64,000 bases of DNA from Cerrena zonata (lineage: Eukaryota > Basidiomycota > Agaricomycetes > Polyporales > Cerrenaceae). Location: contig JASBNA010000037.1 of assembly GCA_038087015.1 (NCBI GenBank), forward strand, positions 124,001-188,000, read 5' to 3'. Below are positions 10,729 through 22,227 of this stretch, in pieces. The notes under the pieces are model-generated. The model ran no database searches. It saw only the letters and a list, made by a program, of their open reading frames with translations, and was not told the DNA's origin. The position numbers and the translations under genes are program-made. The stretch's first letter is position 1. Every line of letters starts with the position of its first letter.

Positions 10729-11690
10729 ATTTGAACAAGTAACAATGGTTTATGTACTGTAGCCGATGCGCTGTCACCTTTGCCACAGATCAATATTCAA
10801 TCCCGATTCCGAGATACAACACGGTGGTACCACCTTCTACGACATTTTGGCCTTATGCATAAGTAGTTTAGGTGATGATATATGGCATTTCAAGGAATAT
10901 ACTTAAATCACTTGTTGAGAGCTGAAAATGTCACTTCGGTAGTCGAGAGCAGAAGTGCATGGACACAGTTTGCTTTCACGGCAGATGCCGGAATCTCTAA
11001 TTTGGCAATTGTTTGATCCTGTGTGTAATCTGCGAATGGCAAAGTTCGATCCCTACCGTCATGGCACAAGTAAGTACATACATACTCTTACTTACATCTG
11101 CGTACAGGATAGTGGGCTCGCTCCGCATGAGCTACCAGACAGTTATTACAAATATATTGGCTAGTCTTGTACTACTTCCAATAACGTCAGCTCGACCGTC
11201 TCCCTTTCATAGTCCGACATCTACCTCATTCATGCGGCATTGCGCCCGGCTATTGCTCGGGTACTATCAGCAGTACTTTCTCCGTCATGTCCATACAACC
11301 TTTCTACCGAAAGATACTTTGTGGTTGATTATCGGCTCTGGCTCGGTAATGTTATACTAGTTGCGCTTCTTGTCTGAATGTCTTGGCTGACGAAACTGAT
11401 CCTCAAACTCGTTCACAGGACTAGAGTATAGACCTATCTAATTCCGAGCAGATCATGTGCTCGAACATCGTGCATTATCTCTATTCCTCGTACTGAGACA
11501 TTTGCGCTGTCGTTGCAGAATCCTTATCAGGTTCGTTCAGTTGAAAGGAAGAGCCGAGTATGATCTTCGGGATTGTCTGTTTCCCCAGAAGATGACGATA
11601 GTCTCGTAACAACCCCAGATCATATGACGCCCCACTATAAGTAAGACCTTTACTCAATCGACACCGTTAACATCCAACTCGCCAGTCAAC
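10729..11690. other. Intergenic region between FunK1 and AA9 genes
   Basis: Short ORFs at 10955-11360 overlap in two frames and resemble no family I know. I see no RNA gene. The right part must hold the AA9 promoter; a TATA-like CTATAAGT lies at 11635-11642, about 50 bp before the start codon. Confidence 0.5.
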
Positions 11691-12982
11691 ATGAAGGCCT
11701 TTGCTGCTCTCCTGTCCATTGTCTCCCTAGTTTCGGCTCACTGTAAGACATCGTCACTGGTCGAGATGTTCTTCACTCATTTCTTTCCTGACAGATACGT
11801 TCCCGGACTTTGTCCATAACGGTACGATACACTCATCCTTTCGGTGATCTTATATTCTAAAACCATCACTTCCAGGTGCCGTCAGTGCTGTGAGTCAATA
11901 TGCATATCTAAACCATTACCGCCAGTCTCATGAAGTTCTCTATAGGACTGGCAATATAACCGCATCACTGAGAATCACTATTCCAACGGACCGGTAGGAT
12001 ATAAGCCTTAATATAACTAACTCGATTACTAAGAGCAAATCCACAGATAACCAATGTGAACGACCCCGAGTTCCGTTGCTATGAACTTGACATGGCAAAC
12101 AGTGCAGCGGCAACAAGTACCGCGACTATCTCAGCCGGGGATACAGTCGGTTTCAAAGGTATGATTCCCCTATTCTAAACAACAATTACTTACTAATGAC
12201 TTGTTTAGCGGTAAGCCATCGAAGCGATCTCACAGTGACGATTAAAACTGAATGACACACAGAACCAAGCGATTTATCATCCTGGTGTATGTTCACTTTG
12301 AGCACAAAAACTATTCATTTTACTCAACTCCTTGTTAGTATTATTCTGTCTACATGACTCGCGCCGACCCAGCGGCCAACTCGCCACAAGCCGGCACTGG
12401 ACAAACTTGGTTTAAAGTCTGGGAACTTGGGCCGACATTCGCTAACAGGCAACTCACTTTCCCGTCTGCTGGTATGTGCTTTCTATCGTGCTCACTCCGG
12501 CTGGCTTAAAATTTTATATTTAGATATGCAACAATTCACCTTCACCGTCCCAAAAAACCTACCGAGCGGACAATATCTCATCCGTGGAGAACACGTATGT
12601 AGCCAAAAACGGCGCAGTATGGACTTGACACTCACACATTTATCGTGCAGATCGCTCTTCACTCGGCTACGAACTACGGTGGTGCTCAGTTTTACCTTAG
12701 CTGCGCTCAAGTCAATGTAGTCAACGGCGGAAGTGGCACTCCTGGTCCCCTCGTCTCTATACCGGGCGTGTATACTGGTGTACGTCTTGTTACGGTTATT
12801 CTTTTGTTATTCTTCGGCTTAATGGAACATTCTAGTACGAACCTGGTATCATGCTCAACATTTACAGTCTCCCCGCTAACTTCACAGGATACCAAGCTCG
12901 TAAGCGATCATCTCCTCTTACCCAAACTCGTGTGCAATACTTATCCGAGTTCTTAGCTGGACCAGCCGTCTGGCATGGATGA
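11691..12982 (+). CDS. AA9 lytic polysaccharide monooxygenase (secreted)
   Basis: Twelve exons: 11691-11742, 11795-11821, 11876-11889, 11946-11993, 12047-12158, 12209-12210, 12263-12286, 12339-12471, 12524-12594, 12651-12779, 12836-12899, 12957-12982; joined length 702 nt, 233 aa, usual for a single-domain AA9. Residues 1-16 are a signal peptide, leaving His17 as the mature N-terminus, the first ligand of the copper histidine brace. The second is His91 in IYHPGYYSVY; the axial Tyr is Tyr176 in GGAQFYLSC, with His165 and Gln174 of the usual second shell. The C-terminal [18 protein letters not shown] block and a final PGPAVWHG are typical. It should oxidatively cleave cellulose or related glucans outside the cell. 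No carbohydrate-binding module follows. Exon 6 is only 2 nt (CG), but without it the frame does not hold. Confidence 0.9.
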
Positions 12983-13208
12983 ATCTTCGGGTTGGAATGC
13001 TGGATTACCAGTACTGTAACCTACAATACATTAGGAATATTGGCAGTTTAAACATTATATTTGAAATAAGACACTGCCTGCAAAACCAGAATCGATTCGA
13101 TGTTAAACTACAGAGGGAAATTATGAGGTGGGAATGAATTTTCATACAATGCTAGGTCAATATGTTCAAGATATACTAGAAGACATTAAGGGAATGATCC
13201 AAAACTAA

Positions 13209-13447
13209 TGTAAGGGAGCGCCAGAGGGTTCCCTTATACGGACACTTGCCATAAGAGGGCATTACTTGCACAACCGCTTAACTGTATAGTTCTTATGTAA
13301 TACGACACGGGTGGCTACCTTATAAGGTAGCCACGATAACTACGGACTTTAGACTTCTACCACTGTACATACGTAACTGCTGTCTTTATATAGACCAGGC
13401 TTGACGTAGCGCGCGTGTGTTACTGTGTGAAGGAGTCGACTCTTACA
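13209..13447 (+). repeat. 5' LTR of G2
   Basis: 239 bp, identical to 33717-33955. It holds a perfect 24-bp palindrome at 13311-13334 and a TATA-like TTTATATAG near 13385, which probably drives the element's transcript. It starts 226 bp after the AA9 stop codon. Confidence 0.97.
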
Positions 13448-15960
13448 CTTTTTTACGTCACTGGCGTTCTACCGAACACAGCGACCCAATCGATATTATG
13501 ACAATGTCTAAAGTTACTACCCGAGCAAACACCAAGAAAAAGGTGCAGAAAGCATCCAGCGACCCTAGCGGAAATGATCCTGGAAGCAATGAGTCCCCCC
13601 AAATTGTCGATGACACGACCAGAGTTGGGAGGGACGATCCGATAGCGGGGCCACTGACCCCGCAAGAGGAAGAGGATCTGTACGCAGACCCTCCTGAGAG
13701 ATTGGAGACAACATCACGAGGCGGAGAGACCCCAATGCGTGAGACCAGAGTGAATCCACATGATCCCACAGGAGAAAGACCCTGGTCCTCCCTATCACTT
13801 GTCTCCGTAGGAGACCTAGGAGTTGCCACTAGGCAGACAGCCAGAAATATAAGGGAGGATGCGGACTCTCTACCTAGATACATCCCTGAAGCCGCCGACG
13901 CAGTAGACGGCTTTGAGTCACGGTCCCTCCCACAAGAGGGACAAACGGAACCGCCAGAGTCTGACGGTACGTCGGAATACATCATAATGCTCCGACGATT
14001 CATGGGTCAAGCACAAGACGTCCAAGGAGAAATTGAGAACCTCCGTATCCGTCAATTAACGAACATGACCCAACTTGCCCAGTTCTTAGCCCACGCGGAA
14101 AACAGAATCACTCAGCTACCAACTGAGTTAGGACAAGCGGTACCGCTCACAGATAATCGTGCCCACCAGGCACAAGCCGGCATACGAGCCATTGATCGTC
14201 CTCAACAAGGACCAGAAGTGACGACTAATCGCCACAACGGAACAACTACAAGACATGGCCCCAACCAAGACACACGCCTGAGATCGGCAGGATTCCATCC
14301 CTTGACAGGTGAAAGGATTGACCCACACCACGAAGATAACGTGGCAGTTACCAGTAGAAATAATGGTAACCGAGACGAAAGGCATCAGTCGAGAGGAGGT
14401 AACTCAGGAAGCGGACCCCCAGGTGGTAATGGACCACCAGATGATGACTCCGAAGGCGATGGTCCTCAGGACGAGGAGGACGAGGAGAACGAAGAAGCTC
14501 AAGCTCACCCAACGGCGAGACATACTCGCTCGCCTACCCCTTACGGAGGAAGGAACCCTCCGTCCAGCTATTACGTGTCTCGAGCAAACCCGCAAAGAGA
14601 CACCAGATTTGCAGCAATTAACACTGCTAATGTGAACCGTAGCTCAGACACCGACTGGATTAGACGGATTCTAATGGAAAAACTGAGACATACCCTAGTA
14701 GAAGTCCCTGCCATCAAAACCATGAAACTAGCAGCACCAGATCCGTATGATGGCAAGGACGACGTGGAAGCCTTCGACGTTTGGCTATCACAAACATGTC
14801 GCTGGTTGCGACTGACACGCATGACAGGACCTAGTATGGACCCCGTTCGATTGGACATCCTAGGACAGATCCTTACTGGTGAAGCACAACGATGGTACAA
14901 TGACGTGATCGATAACCCCGATCGTGTTGAAAGGACTTGGGACTTCGAGATGGCGATCCTCGCCTTATACACTAGATTCGTGAGGCGATCGACTATACTT
15001 GCCGCTACTGAGCGGTACGACGCAGTACGATACAGTCGCTCGGGAGGTGCGGCACAACTCATCAATGACTTGATGAGACATGCCGCCAGGATGGTCCAAC
15101 CTCCAGATGATTACTCCATTCGTCGCCGACTCTGGATATTGTTGCCAGAGGAGGTGACCTCCCACCTCGGGAAAAGCAGAGGACTAGCAGCAGAGTGGTC
15201 CAGCATGGAGGAAATCGTGCGACAGGCCACACAGGTCGAGGACGCGATCCGGACGGACCAGATTGCTCGTCGCATGCGACAAAACCACCCCGGAGTACAG
15301 AACTCGGGAGCGCACAGCAGCCCCCCCCCGGGACAGGCCTCATCGTCACGACTAACCCCGAGGAACAACCCTAGTCGACCCATGTCGAGTCGACCCAATC
15401 GTCGGTTCGACCAACGTCAGCGTCCCCTATTCGGGGACAAACGAGAAGACAAGCCGACTAATGGCCCGTCGACATCAAGAAACCCTGTGACTGGTACCAG
15501 CCACAAACCTGATGATAAAGGTAAAGGCGTGAGTAAATGTTATGGCTGCGGTGGCATTGGTCACTTCGCCAATGATCCAAAATGCCCATCATACTCCTCT
15601 CGCCCGAGACCCGCAGTAAGGCGAATCGCCGAAGCTGCCGAAGAACCGAGCGATAGTTACATCGCAACAGAGGGAGAGGAGGCACAGGAAGAACATCGCA
15701 CTGAAGGTGACCTCGAGGGATCACAATACGACCCCGATGAATATCCCGAGGAAGAATACGATGACTATACGGATGAAGAGGGACCCCAACCATGGATGGG
15801 GGGGATCCGGGAGGTCGAGGAGGATAACTCCGACGACAAACAGCAAACTGAATGGATGGGTAGACTGACGACTGGTCCTCCAGAAGAGGACGACGAAGCA
15901 GTTGACGAGATACCAGAAGACGAGGTACAGGAGGTACCCGAGGTGGCCGAAGTCCACGAA

Positions 15961-16675
15961 CACTGGATCGTAGCCCAAATTTTAGGCTTCATAAAAGTAA
16001 GGTCAAATTTTATAAAAAGTCTCTTACAAAATATGATTTTAAGCACCTAAAAATTGTCAAAAAATGCAGAATTTCAGCAAAATTTGATGAATCATAAAAT
16101 CCTTGGCTAATTCAGACTTTTGTATCTAATTTTTAGACTTTAGAAATATTGAATTTTTGTCTATTTTTTATTGGAGAAAAGTTTACTATGCAAAATTCAA
16201 AATTTTGACACACTTTTGTTTCTCCAAAAGTAATATAAAATTTAAACTGCTAATTTGAAAAGGTCAGTGATATTGCATACTTAAACATCTCTATCAGATA
16301 GTATAATTGACAGAGACTATGATTTACCAACAATAGTAGTCCATATCTTCTCTCTAGGCTCTCTATTTATAATACTTCATTTTGATATATACAATTATAT
16401 TATAATTTCTAGAGAAATAAAAGTGTATCAAAATTTTGAATTTTGCATAGTAAACTTTTCTCCAATAAAAAATAAGCAAAAATTCAATATTTCTAAAGTC
16501 TAAAAATTAGATACAAAAGTCTGAATTAGCCAAGGATTTTATGATTCATCAAATTTTGCTGAAATTCTGCATTTTTTGACAATTTTTATGTGCTTAAAAT
16601 CATGTTTTGTAAGAGACTTTTTATAAAATTTGACCTTACTTTTATGAAGCCTAAAATTTGGGCTACGATCCAGTG
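15961..16675. mobile_element. CACTA-like MITE with ~264-bp terminal inverted repeats
   Basis: This 715-bp, AT-rich palindromic element starts CACTGGATCG and ends CGATCCAGTG. The arms, 15961-16224 and 16412-16675, differ at only about six positions; the ~190-bp centre is unique. Both sides carry GAA (15958-15960, 16676-16678). CACT- termini plus a 3-bp target duplication are the marks of CACTA (CMC) transposons. It codes for nothing, so it would need a transposase from elsewhere. It interrupts G2 gag-pro between codons, and the polyprotein frame is restored exactly on removal. Confidence 0.9.
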
Positions 16676-17509
16676 GAAACCACACCAGAAGTCGTAGACG
16701 GAGAATCTGATGTGTTCGACTATGAGACCACGATATCTCAGTTGGTCACGGAAGTCGCGAAAATCTCCAGGGAGTGCAATGGCCTGTGCGATAGTGTTGC
16801 TGAACTCTGCTCCCAGAATGCGAGATTCAGAGAGTACAACACAATGTGGATGACAGAGGCGAATGAAGTGGGTGCAGAACTGCGTGCTCTTAGGGGAGCA
16901 CTGAGGTCGAATGCCTCACGTGAGGAGATCAATGAAATATTGACTCACTGCGATCAATGTGAAGTGGTGCGAATGCATGAGAGGGAACGAGTATTCTCCC
17001 TAATCAAGGTGGAAGACTTGGACAACCCATCCGTACCACCCTCCGCATATCAGGAGGCTGCACGATGGTCATCGGCAAATGAGCAAGACGAGACGCCTCG
17101 GCTGTCTGCAATCGTCGCGGAACGCGACAGGGAGTACAGGTCAGCGATGGTCCCTAAAGAGGCCAGACCTCACAGGGAGTTCAAGTGTATCACGGCTTAC
17201 GTCGAGCTTAACGGCCTCAAAGGACTCGCGTTGCTCGACTCCGGGAGCTCCATAGACTGTGTCAGCCCTGATTTCGCTTGAGTGGCCAAACTGAAGGCCT
17301 TCCCGCTCCAGAAGCCAATCGGCCTGCAACTGGGCTGTGTTGGTAGTAGATCGTCTATCAACTTTGGTGCCAACACAAGCGTAAAGCTCGGACAGCACGC
17401 CCAAAAGGTGTACCTTGACGTGGTCAATATTGACCACTATGACCTGATACTCGGTGTTCCCTTCCTACAGCAATTCGGCATTAAGCTGGATTTCAAGTCG
17501 GAAAATATC

Positions 17510-17955
17510 TGTTACAGACTATACTTTGACGCCTCGATAAGCCCTAGGTTAGGGTTACAATTCAGGGATTCCCCAGGGATTCCCCTCTGCTTCTGATGCC
17601 TTGTGACAAGTACGTTCTAGTTTGCCTTTATCCTTTTGTAGTTATAGTGCTTCCCACATATGCCTGCCATCGCCGAAGCTTCTGAGCTTCCTCCGTGCTA
17701 TTATTAGTTTAGCTTCTGCTTCTTGCCTTCTGCCGCCTTCTGCTGTTCCGTCTGCCTTCCGTATCTATAGTTAGCACGCACTGCCTTAGTGCACGGACCA
17801 TCTTAGCTAGTATAAGTAGTTGCCCTTTGTACAGGTCAAGCCAAGCTTGATCTACCCATCGCTACCGGTCTATACATCTCATAACGCTACCTTGTCTTGT
17901 GTAGTCTCGGCTCTACTTGGGTACCTATAAGTTATAACCAGGGTCGGTTGTAACA
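17510..17955. mobile_element. Solo LTR inserted in G2 protease region
   Basis: 446 bp, starting TGTTACAGAC and ending GTTGTAACA (TG...CA with short inverted ends), flanked by the 5-bp direct repeat ATATC (17505-17509 and 17956-17960). It has no coding capacity. Removal restores the G2 frame. It resembles the G3 LTR at the very ends (TGTTAC...GTAACA) but not inside. The usual origin is recombination between the two LTRs of a full element. Confidence 0.88.
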
Positions 17956-20900
17956 ATATCGTCGTGGGGATGCACACAATTCCTTCTCTTCAGGTAGGGG
18001 AGGAGGTGCGTACCGCAAAACCCACAAAACGTGCCTATACAGGCACATCGGCCAAATATCAGTGGGCCCCCAACAATCAGTACGAGTAGCAACCAAAAGT
18101 GGCAGCCGTAAAGGCAGTCACATCAACAATTGTCAGCTCCACCAAGGCAGAGCCCAGTCGTTCTAAACGTGGCAAATCTGTCACAGTAGAGGAAGTTACA
18201 GATGAATCGGAGAATAGATATACGACCCATGAGGACTGGGAATTCGGAGACGCAATAGTAGCTGAAATCGAAAACATCAGCGTCCCCAAAAGGGACAAAC
18301 CTAAACAAAAACATCCGAAACGTGGCAAGAAGGTCACAATAGAAGAAGTCCCGGATGAGTCAGAAAAGGAACCTATAACCCATGAAGAATGGGAATTCGG
18401 AGACGCCATAGTCGCCGAAATCGAACAGACAATCGTCCCCAAAAGGGACAAACCGAGACCAAAAAGAGCGGTCCCCGTAAGGAGGACAAGAACATTCGAG
18501 CGAGACAAGAGGATTCCGGGAATAGCGATGGAAAGTGTCCCCACCAGACACACTCAGTCATTACCAAGACGAGACAAGTTCGGCGAACTTGACCCGTACG
18601 GTATAAACGACCAAGTATGGGAAACGATGAAAGGGATAGGCGAGCAGCTCGCTACGATTTCAGAGTTCAAGGAGGATGATATCCCCAAACTACGAGAAGA
18701 GTGGATCGAGAAGTGCAAAGATATCATGAATGGCGCTCCCAGTCGGTTACCTCCACTCAGAGAGATTAACCACAAAATCCCGATCATCGACCCCTCCAAA
18801 GTGTACCATTACCATCTTCCCCGGTGCCCTGAGTCGGTCAAACAGGCACTTTCCGCCAAAATTGACAGATACGAAAAGGCAGGTTGGTGGAAACGTGCCG
18901 TGGTTACCCAGGCGGCACCAATGCTATGCGTCCCAAAGAAAAACGGACAATTGAGGATGGTGGTGGACTCCAGGAAACGGAACGACAATACTGAGAGAGA
19001 CGTCACCCCATTTCCCGACCAGGATGAAATTCGTGCTGATGTCGCTAGAGCTAAGTACCGGTCTAAGATCGACTTGTCAGACGCGTACGAACAGATCAGG
19101 GTGGACCCCGAAGATGTCCACAAAACCGCGTTCGCCACAGTATACGGGACGTTCTTGAGTTTCGTCATGCAACAAGGCGACTGCAACGCCCCATCTACAT
19201 TTCAACGGTTGATGACCTGGGTGTTCCGGGACTACATAGGAAAATTTGTCCACATATACCTGGACGACATATTCGTGTTCTCGGATTCAATAGAAGAACA
19301 CCAGGAACACCTGCGTCTCGTATTCCAGAGACTACGCAAAGTAGAGTTATATCTGAAAGCCGAGAAATGTGACCTATACTCACCACGGATGGAATGCCTC
19401 GGACACGTAATCGACGACGAGGGAATTCACGCCGACGAAGACAAAATGTCCCGTATACGGGACTGGAGGACTCCACGGAACTACAACGATATCGAGCGAT
19501 TCCTGGGACTAGTGAACTATGTCTCACACTTCATGCCCGACCTATCAGCGTTCACTGGTCCACTACATACCATCCAGCGTAATGGACACTCCTTCGAGTG
19601 GAGACCCATCCACCAATTGTGCTTCGATAACATCAAAGCACTCGCCGCCAAGGCACCAATCTTGAAGCCAATCGACCCTAGGAACAACGACCCGATCTGG
19701 GTCGTCTGCGACGCCTCCACACACGGCGTAGGTGCTTATTACGGCCAAGGACCAGATTGGAAGACTTGCAGGCCAGCGGGGTTCATGTCGCGGAAATTCA
19801 CGACCGCACAGAGGTCATACCGCGTATTCGAGTTGGAGACGATTGCGATACTCGAAGCTTTACTCAAATGGGAGGATAAACTATTGGGACATAAGATCAG
19901 GGTGGTCACCGACCACAAAGCACTAGAATTCTTTAAAAACCAAATTAGAATGTCGCACCGACAGACTAGGTGGATGGAGTTCTTACAAAGGTTTGACTTC
20001 GAGATCACGTATGTGAAAGGAGAAGAGAACATTGTGGCCGACTGCTTATCGCGGTACCACGAATCTGACCTACCAGGGGAACTACATCCACGATATCGAT
20101 ATGTCAACGCGGATGATCGACTGGATCCCGAAGGTGACTCTCTTCCATTTGGGAGAGCGCACGAATTGAAAGCAATGCGAGAGCAATCGTCCCCTGAGAA
20201 GGGACTCCGGGAAGAAGTCGAGGACAGGGTACTCGAAGCACAAGAGTTACGAGAGGCCTCCAAAAACGTAGCAGAACCTGTACACCCACGGAGTACAGGG
20301 GACGACCCCACGTGGGCGGACGCAATTACCAACGGGAGATCCCTTATTGAGGTCATGGCTCCCACTGTGGACGTCCTCGCCGAGTCAATTAGAGGATACG
20401 TACACGATCGTATTTTGAACAAGATCATAGTCGCCCCTGATCAATATAAGTCCTTTGCGAGAAAGGACGATCAGATACTCTACACCAGGAACCGAGCGGG
20501 AAAGACAGTGGCTTGCATCCCACACGTCAGAGTCGGCACCCAATACTTGACCGAAATGGTGATCGAACAGGCTCACACCACAATCGGCCACATGGGAGCG
20601 CAAAAGACGGACGAATACATCCGTCAATGGTTCTGGTAGCCTCGGATAGGACACGAAGTGAGAAAATTCTGCGAAAGTTGTGGGACGTGCCAGACGACAA
20701 AGTCAAGCACAAAAGCACCACGAGGACTGCTACACTCTATGCCCATCCCCACGAGGCCCTTCGGCTCACTGGGGATGGACTTCGTGGGCCCGTTCCCGCC
20801 CAGCGCTGGACATGACTATCTGTGGGTCGTCATTTGCCGACTCACCTCGATGGTACACTTGATTCCGATCAAGACCACCACAAAAGCGTCAGAGCTCGCC

Positions 20901-22227
20901 TGGCTATTCATTAGCCACATTGTCCGGTTACACGGGTTACCGGACTCTATCGTCTCTGATCGGGACTCGAAGTTCACGTCCAAGTTTTGGCAGGAAGTGC
21001 ACAGGATCCTGGGTATCAAATTGCTGATGTCCACCGCGTTCCACCCTCAGACCGACGGAGCGTCGGAAAGGGCCATCAAGACTGTTGGTCAGGTATTGCG
21101 TTCCGCGGTCAGCGCCGATCAGAGAGACTGGGTGGCCAAATTGCCTATGGTGGAATTCGCAATGAATTCCACGAAGAGTTCCTCTACAGGTTTCTCCCCA
21201 TTCGAGCTGAACGGCGCCGTCCCCAGGATAGCGTTCGCCGTAGACACCTACACCTCATTGCCAGGGATTGCGTCGTTCGCACAGCAGGTGCAGGATAACC
21301 TGTTACTGGCGCACGATGCGATTATCGAGAGTCGTGTGCTCCAAACCTACTACGCGAATCAGCGTCGTAGGCAGGAGCACCAGGGGGAGGAAGAACAGGA
21401 AAACCCATACCAAGTTGGCAAGCAGGTATACTTGTCAACGAAGAACCTAAAACTCCCTAAAGGACGGGCAAAGAAGTTATTACCGAAGTTCGTTGGCCCG
21501 TACAAAATCGTATCAGCAAACATCGAGACTTCGACGTTTGAACTCGACTTACCAGCCGCATTGCGAGGCAGGGGGATATTTCCCAAATTCCACTCGAACC
21601 TATTACGCCCATTCGTCGCAAGCGACAGCGACCTATTCCCTACTCGAGATCCGGTAAGGTTCTATGACTATGGGATGCCGGACGAAACAGAATGGCTAGT
21701 GGACGATATCATCGGCCACCAATGGAATGGAAGTAATGTCCAATTTCAGGTCAAATGGAACCTGGGTGATACAACCTGGGAGCCACTGGAAGGGATCGAC
21801 GAATGCGAGGCATTAGATAGATACCTCGAACTACTCGGGGTTGAGAACTGGAACGAGTTACCGCGGAAGGAAAACAACAAAGGTCCCTCTCGGGACAAAG
21901 TAAGCCGCAAATCGACTCGAGGTGCACCTATTGTGACTGCAAACGCAGCCACGATCTCAATGGGACAGGTAATCCCAAAATCGAGACATGGAAGGGTACG
22001 GAAGCCGTCAGCCAGAATGAGAGACATAGAGGAAGGCGTGGGGACAGTATAACTAGCACACTGAACCTCCCCACACGTGGTAGCGCTCACGGGCATACTG
22101 TCCGACCACACCCGAGAATGGAGCGATAACCGCCGACGGCAATGGCCGCTCGGACTCTGAACCTTGTCCTCGGAGCTAATCAACGAACGCCCGAGGACTT
22201 CCCTTCCTTTTTCCATTTTCCCATCCC

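Larger units (their letters stand above)
13498..22052 (+). pseudogene. G2 Gag-Pro-Pol polyprotein, split by a MITE, a solo LTR and three in-frame stops
   Basis: Dropping the MITE with one GAA (15961-16678) and the solo LTR with one ATATC (17510-17960) joins 13498-15960, 16679-17509 and 17961-22052 into one frame of 2,462 codons. Gag: disordered start, a retrotransposon-gag core (GEAQRWYNDVI), then a CCHC knuckle CYGCGGIGHFANDPKC and an acidic tail. Protease: LLDSGSSIDCV. RT: YLDDIFVFSDS. RNase H: WVVCDASTHGVG. Integrase: D, D, E in GMDFVGPF, VSDRDSKF and TDGASERA. A chromodomain (WLVDDIIGHQWNG...WEPLEGIDE) ends Pol and probably guides integration to marked chromatin. In-frame stops: TGA 17279-17281 (in protease), TAG 18087-18089, TAG 20637-20639 (start of integrase). 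Gag and Pol share one frame, so this family needs no frameshift. ATG 13498 was chosen because the upstream in-frame start at 13417 lies in the LTR. Confidence 0.9.

Noticed and set aside
10955..11360. Two small ORFs ahead of the AA9 gene
   Set aside because: Overlapping frames without recognisable content, in promoter-like DNA.
13458..14003. 181-aa minus-strand ORF
   Set aside because: Antisense shadow of G2 gag.
16658..17281. A 207-aa ORF starting at 16658 as a separate gene
   Set aside because: Its start lies in the right arm of the MITE; the frame is the continuation of G2 Gag-Pol.
19739..20428. 229-aa minus-strand ORF
   Set aside because: Antisense shadow of G2 RNase H and the following region of pol.
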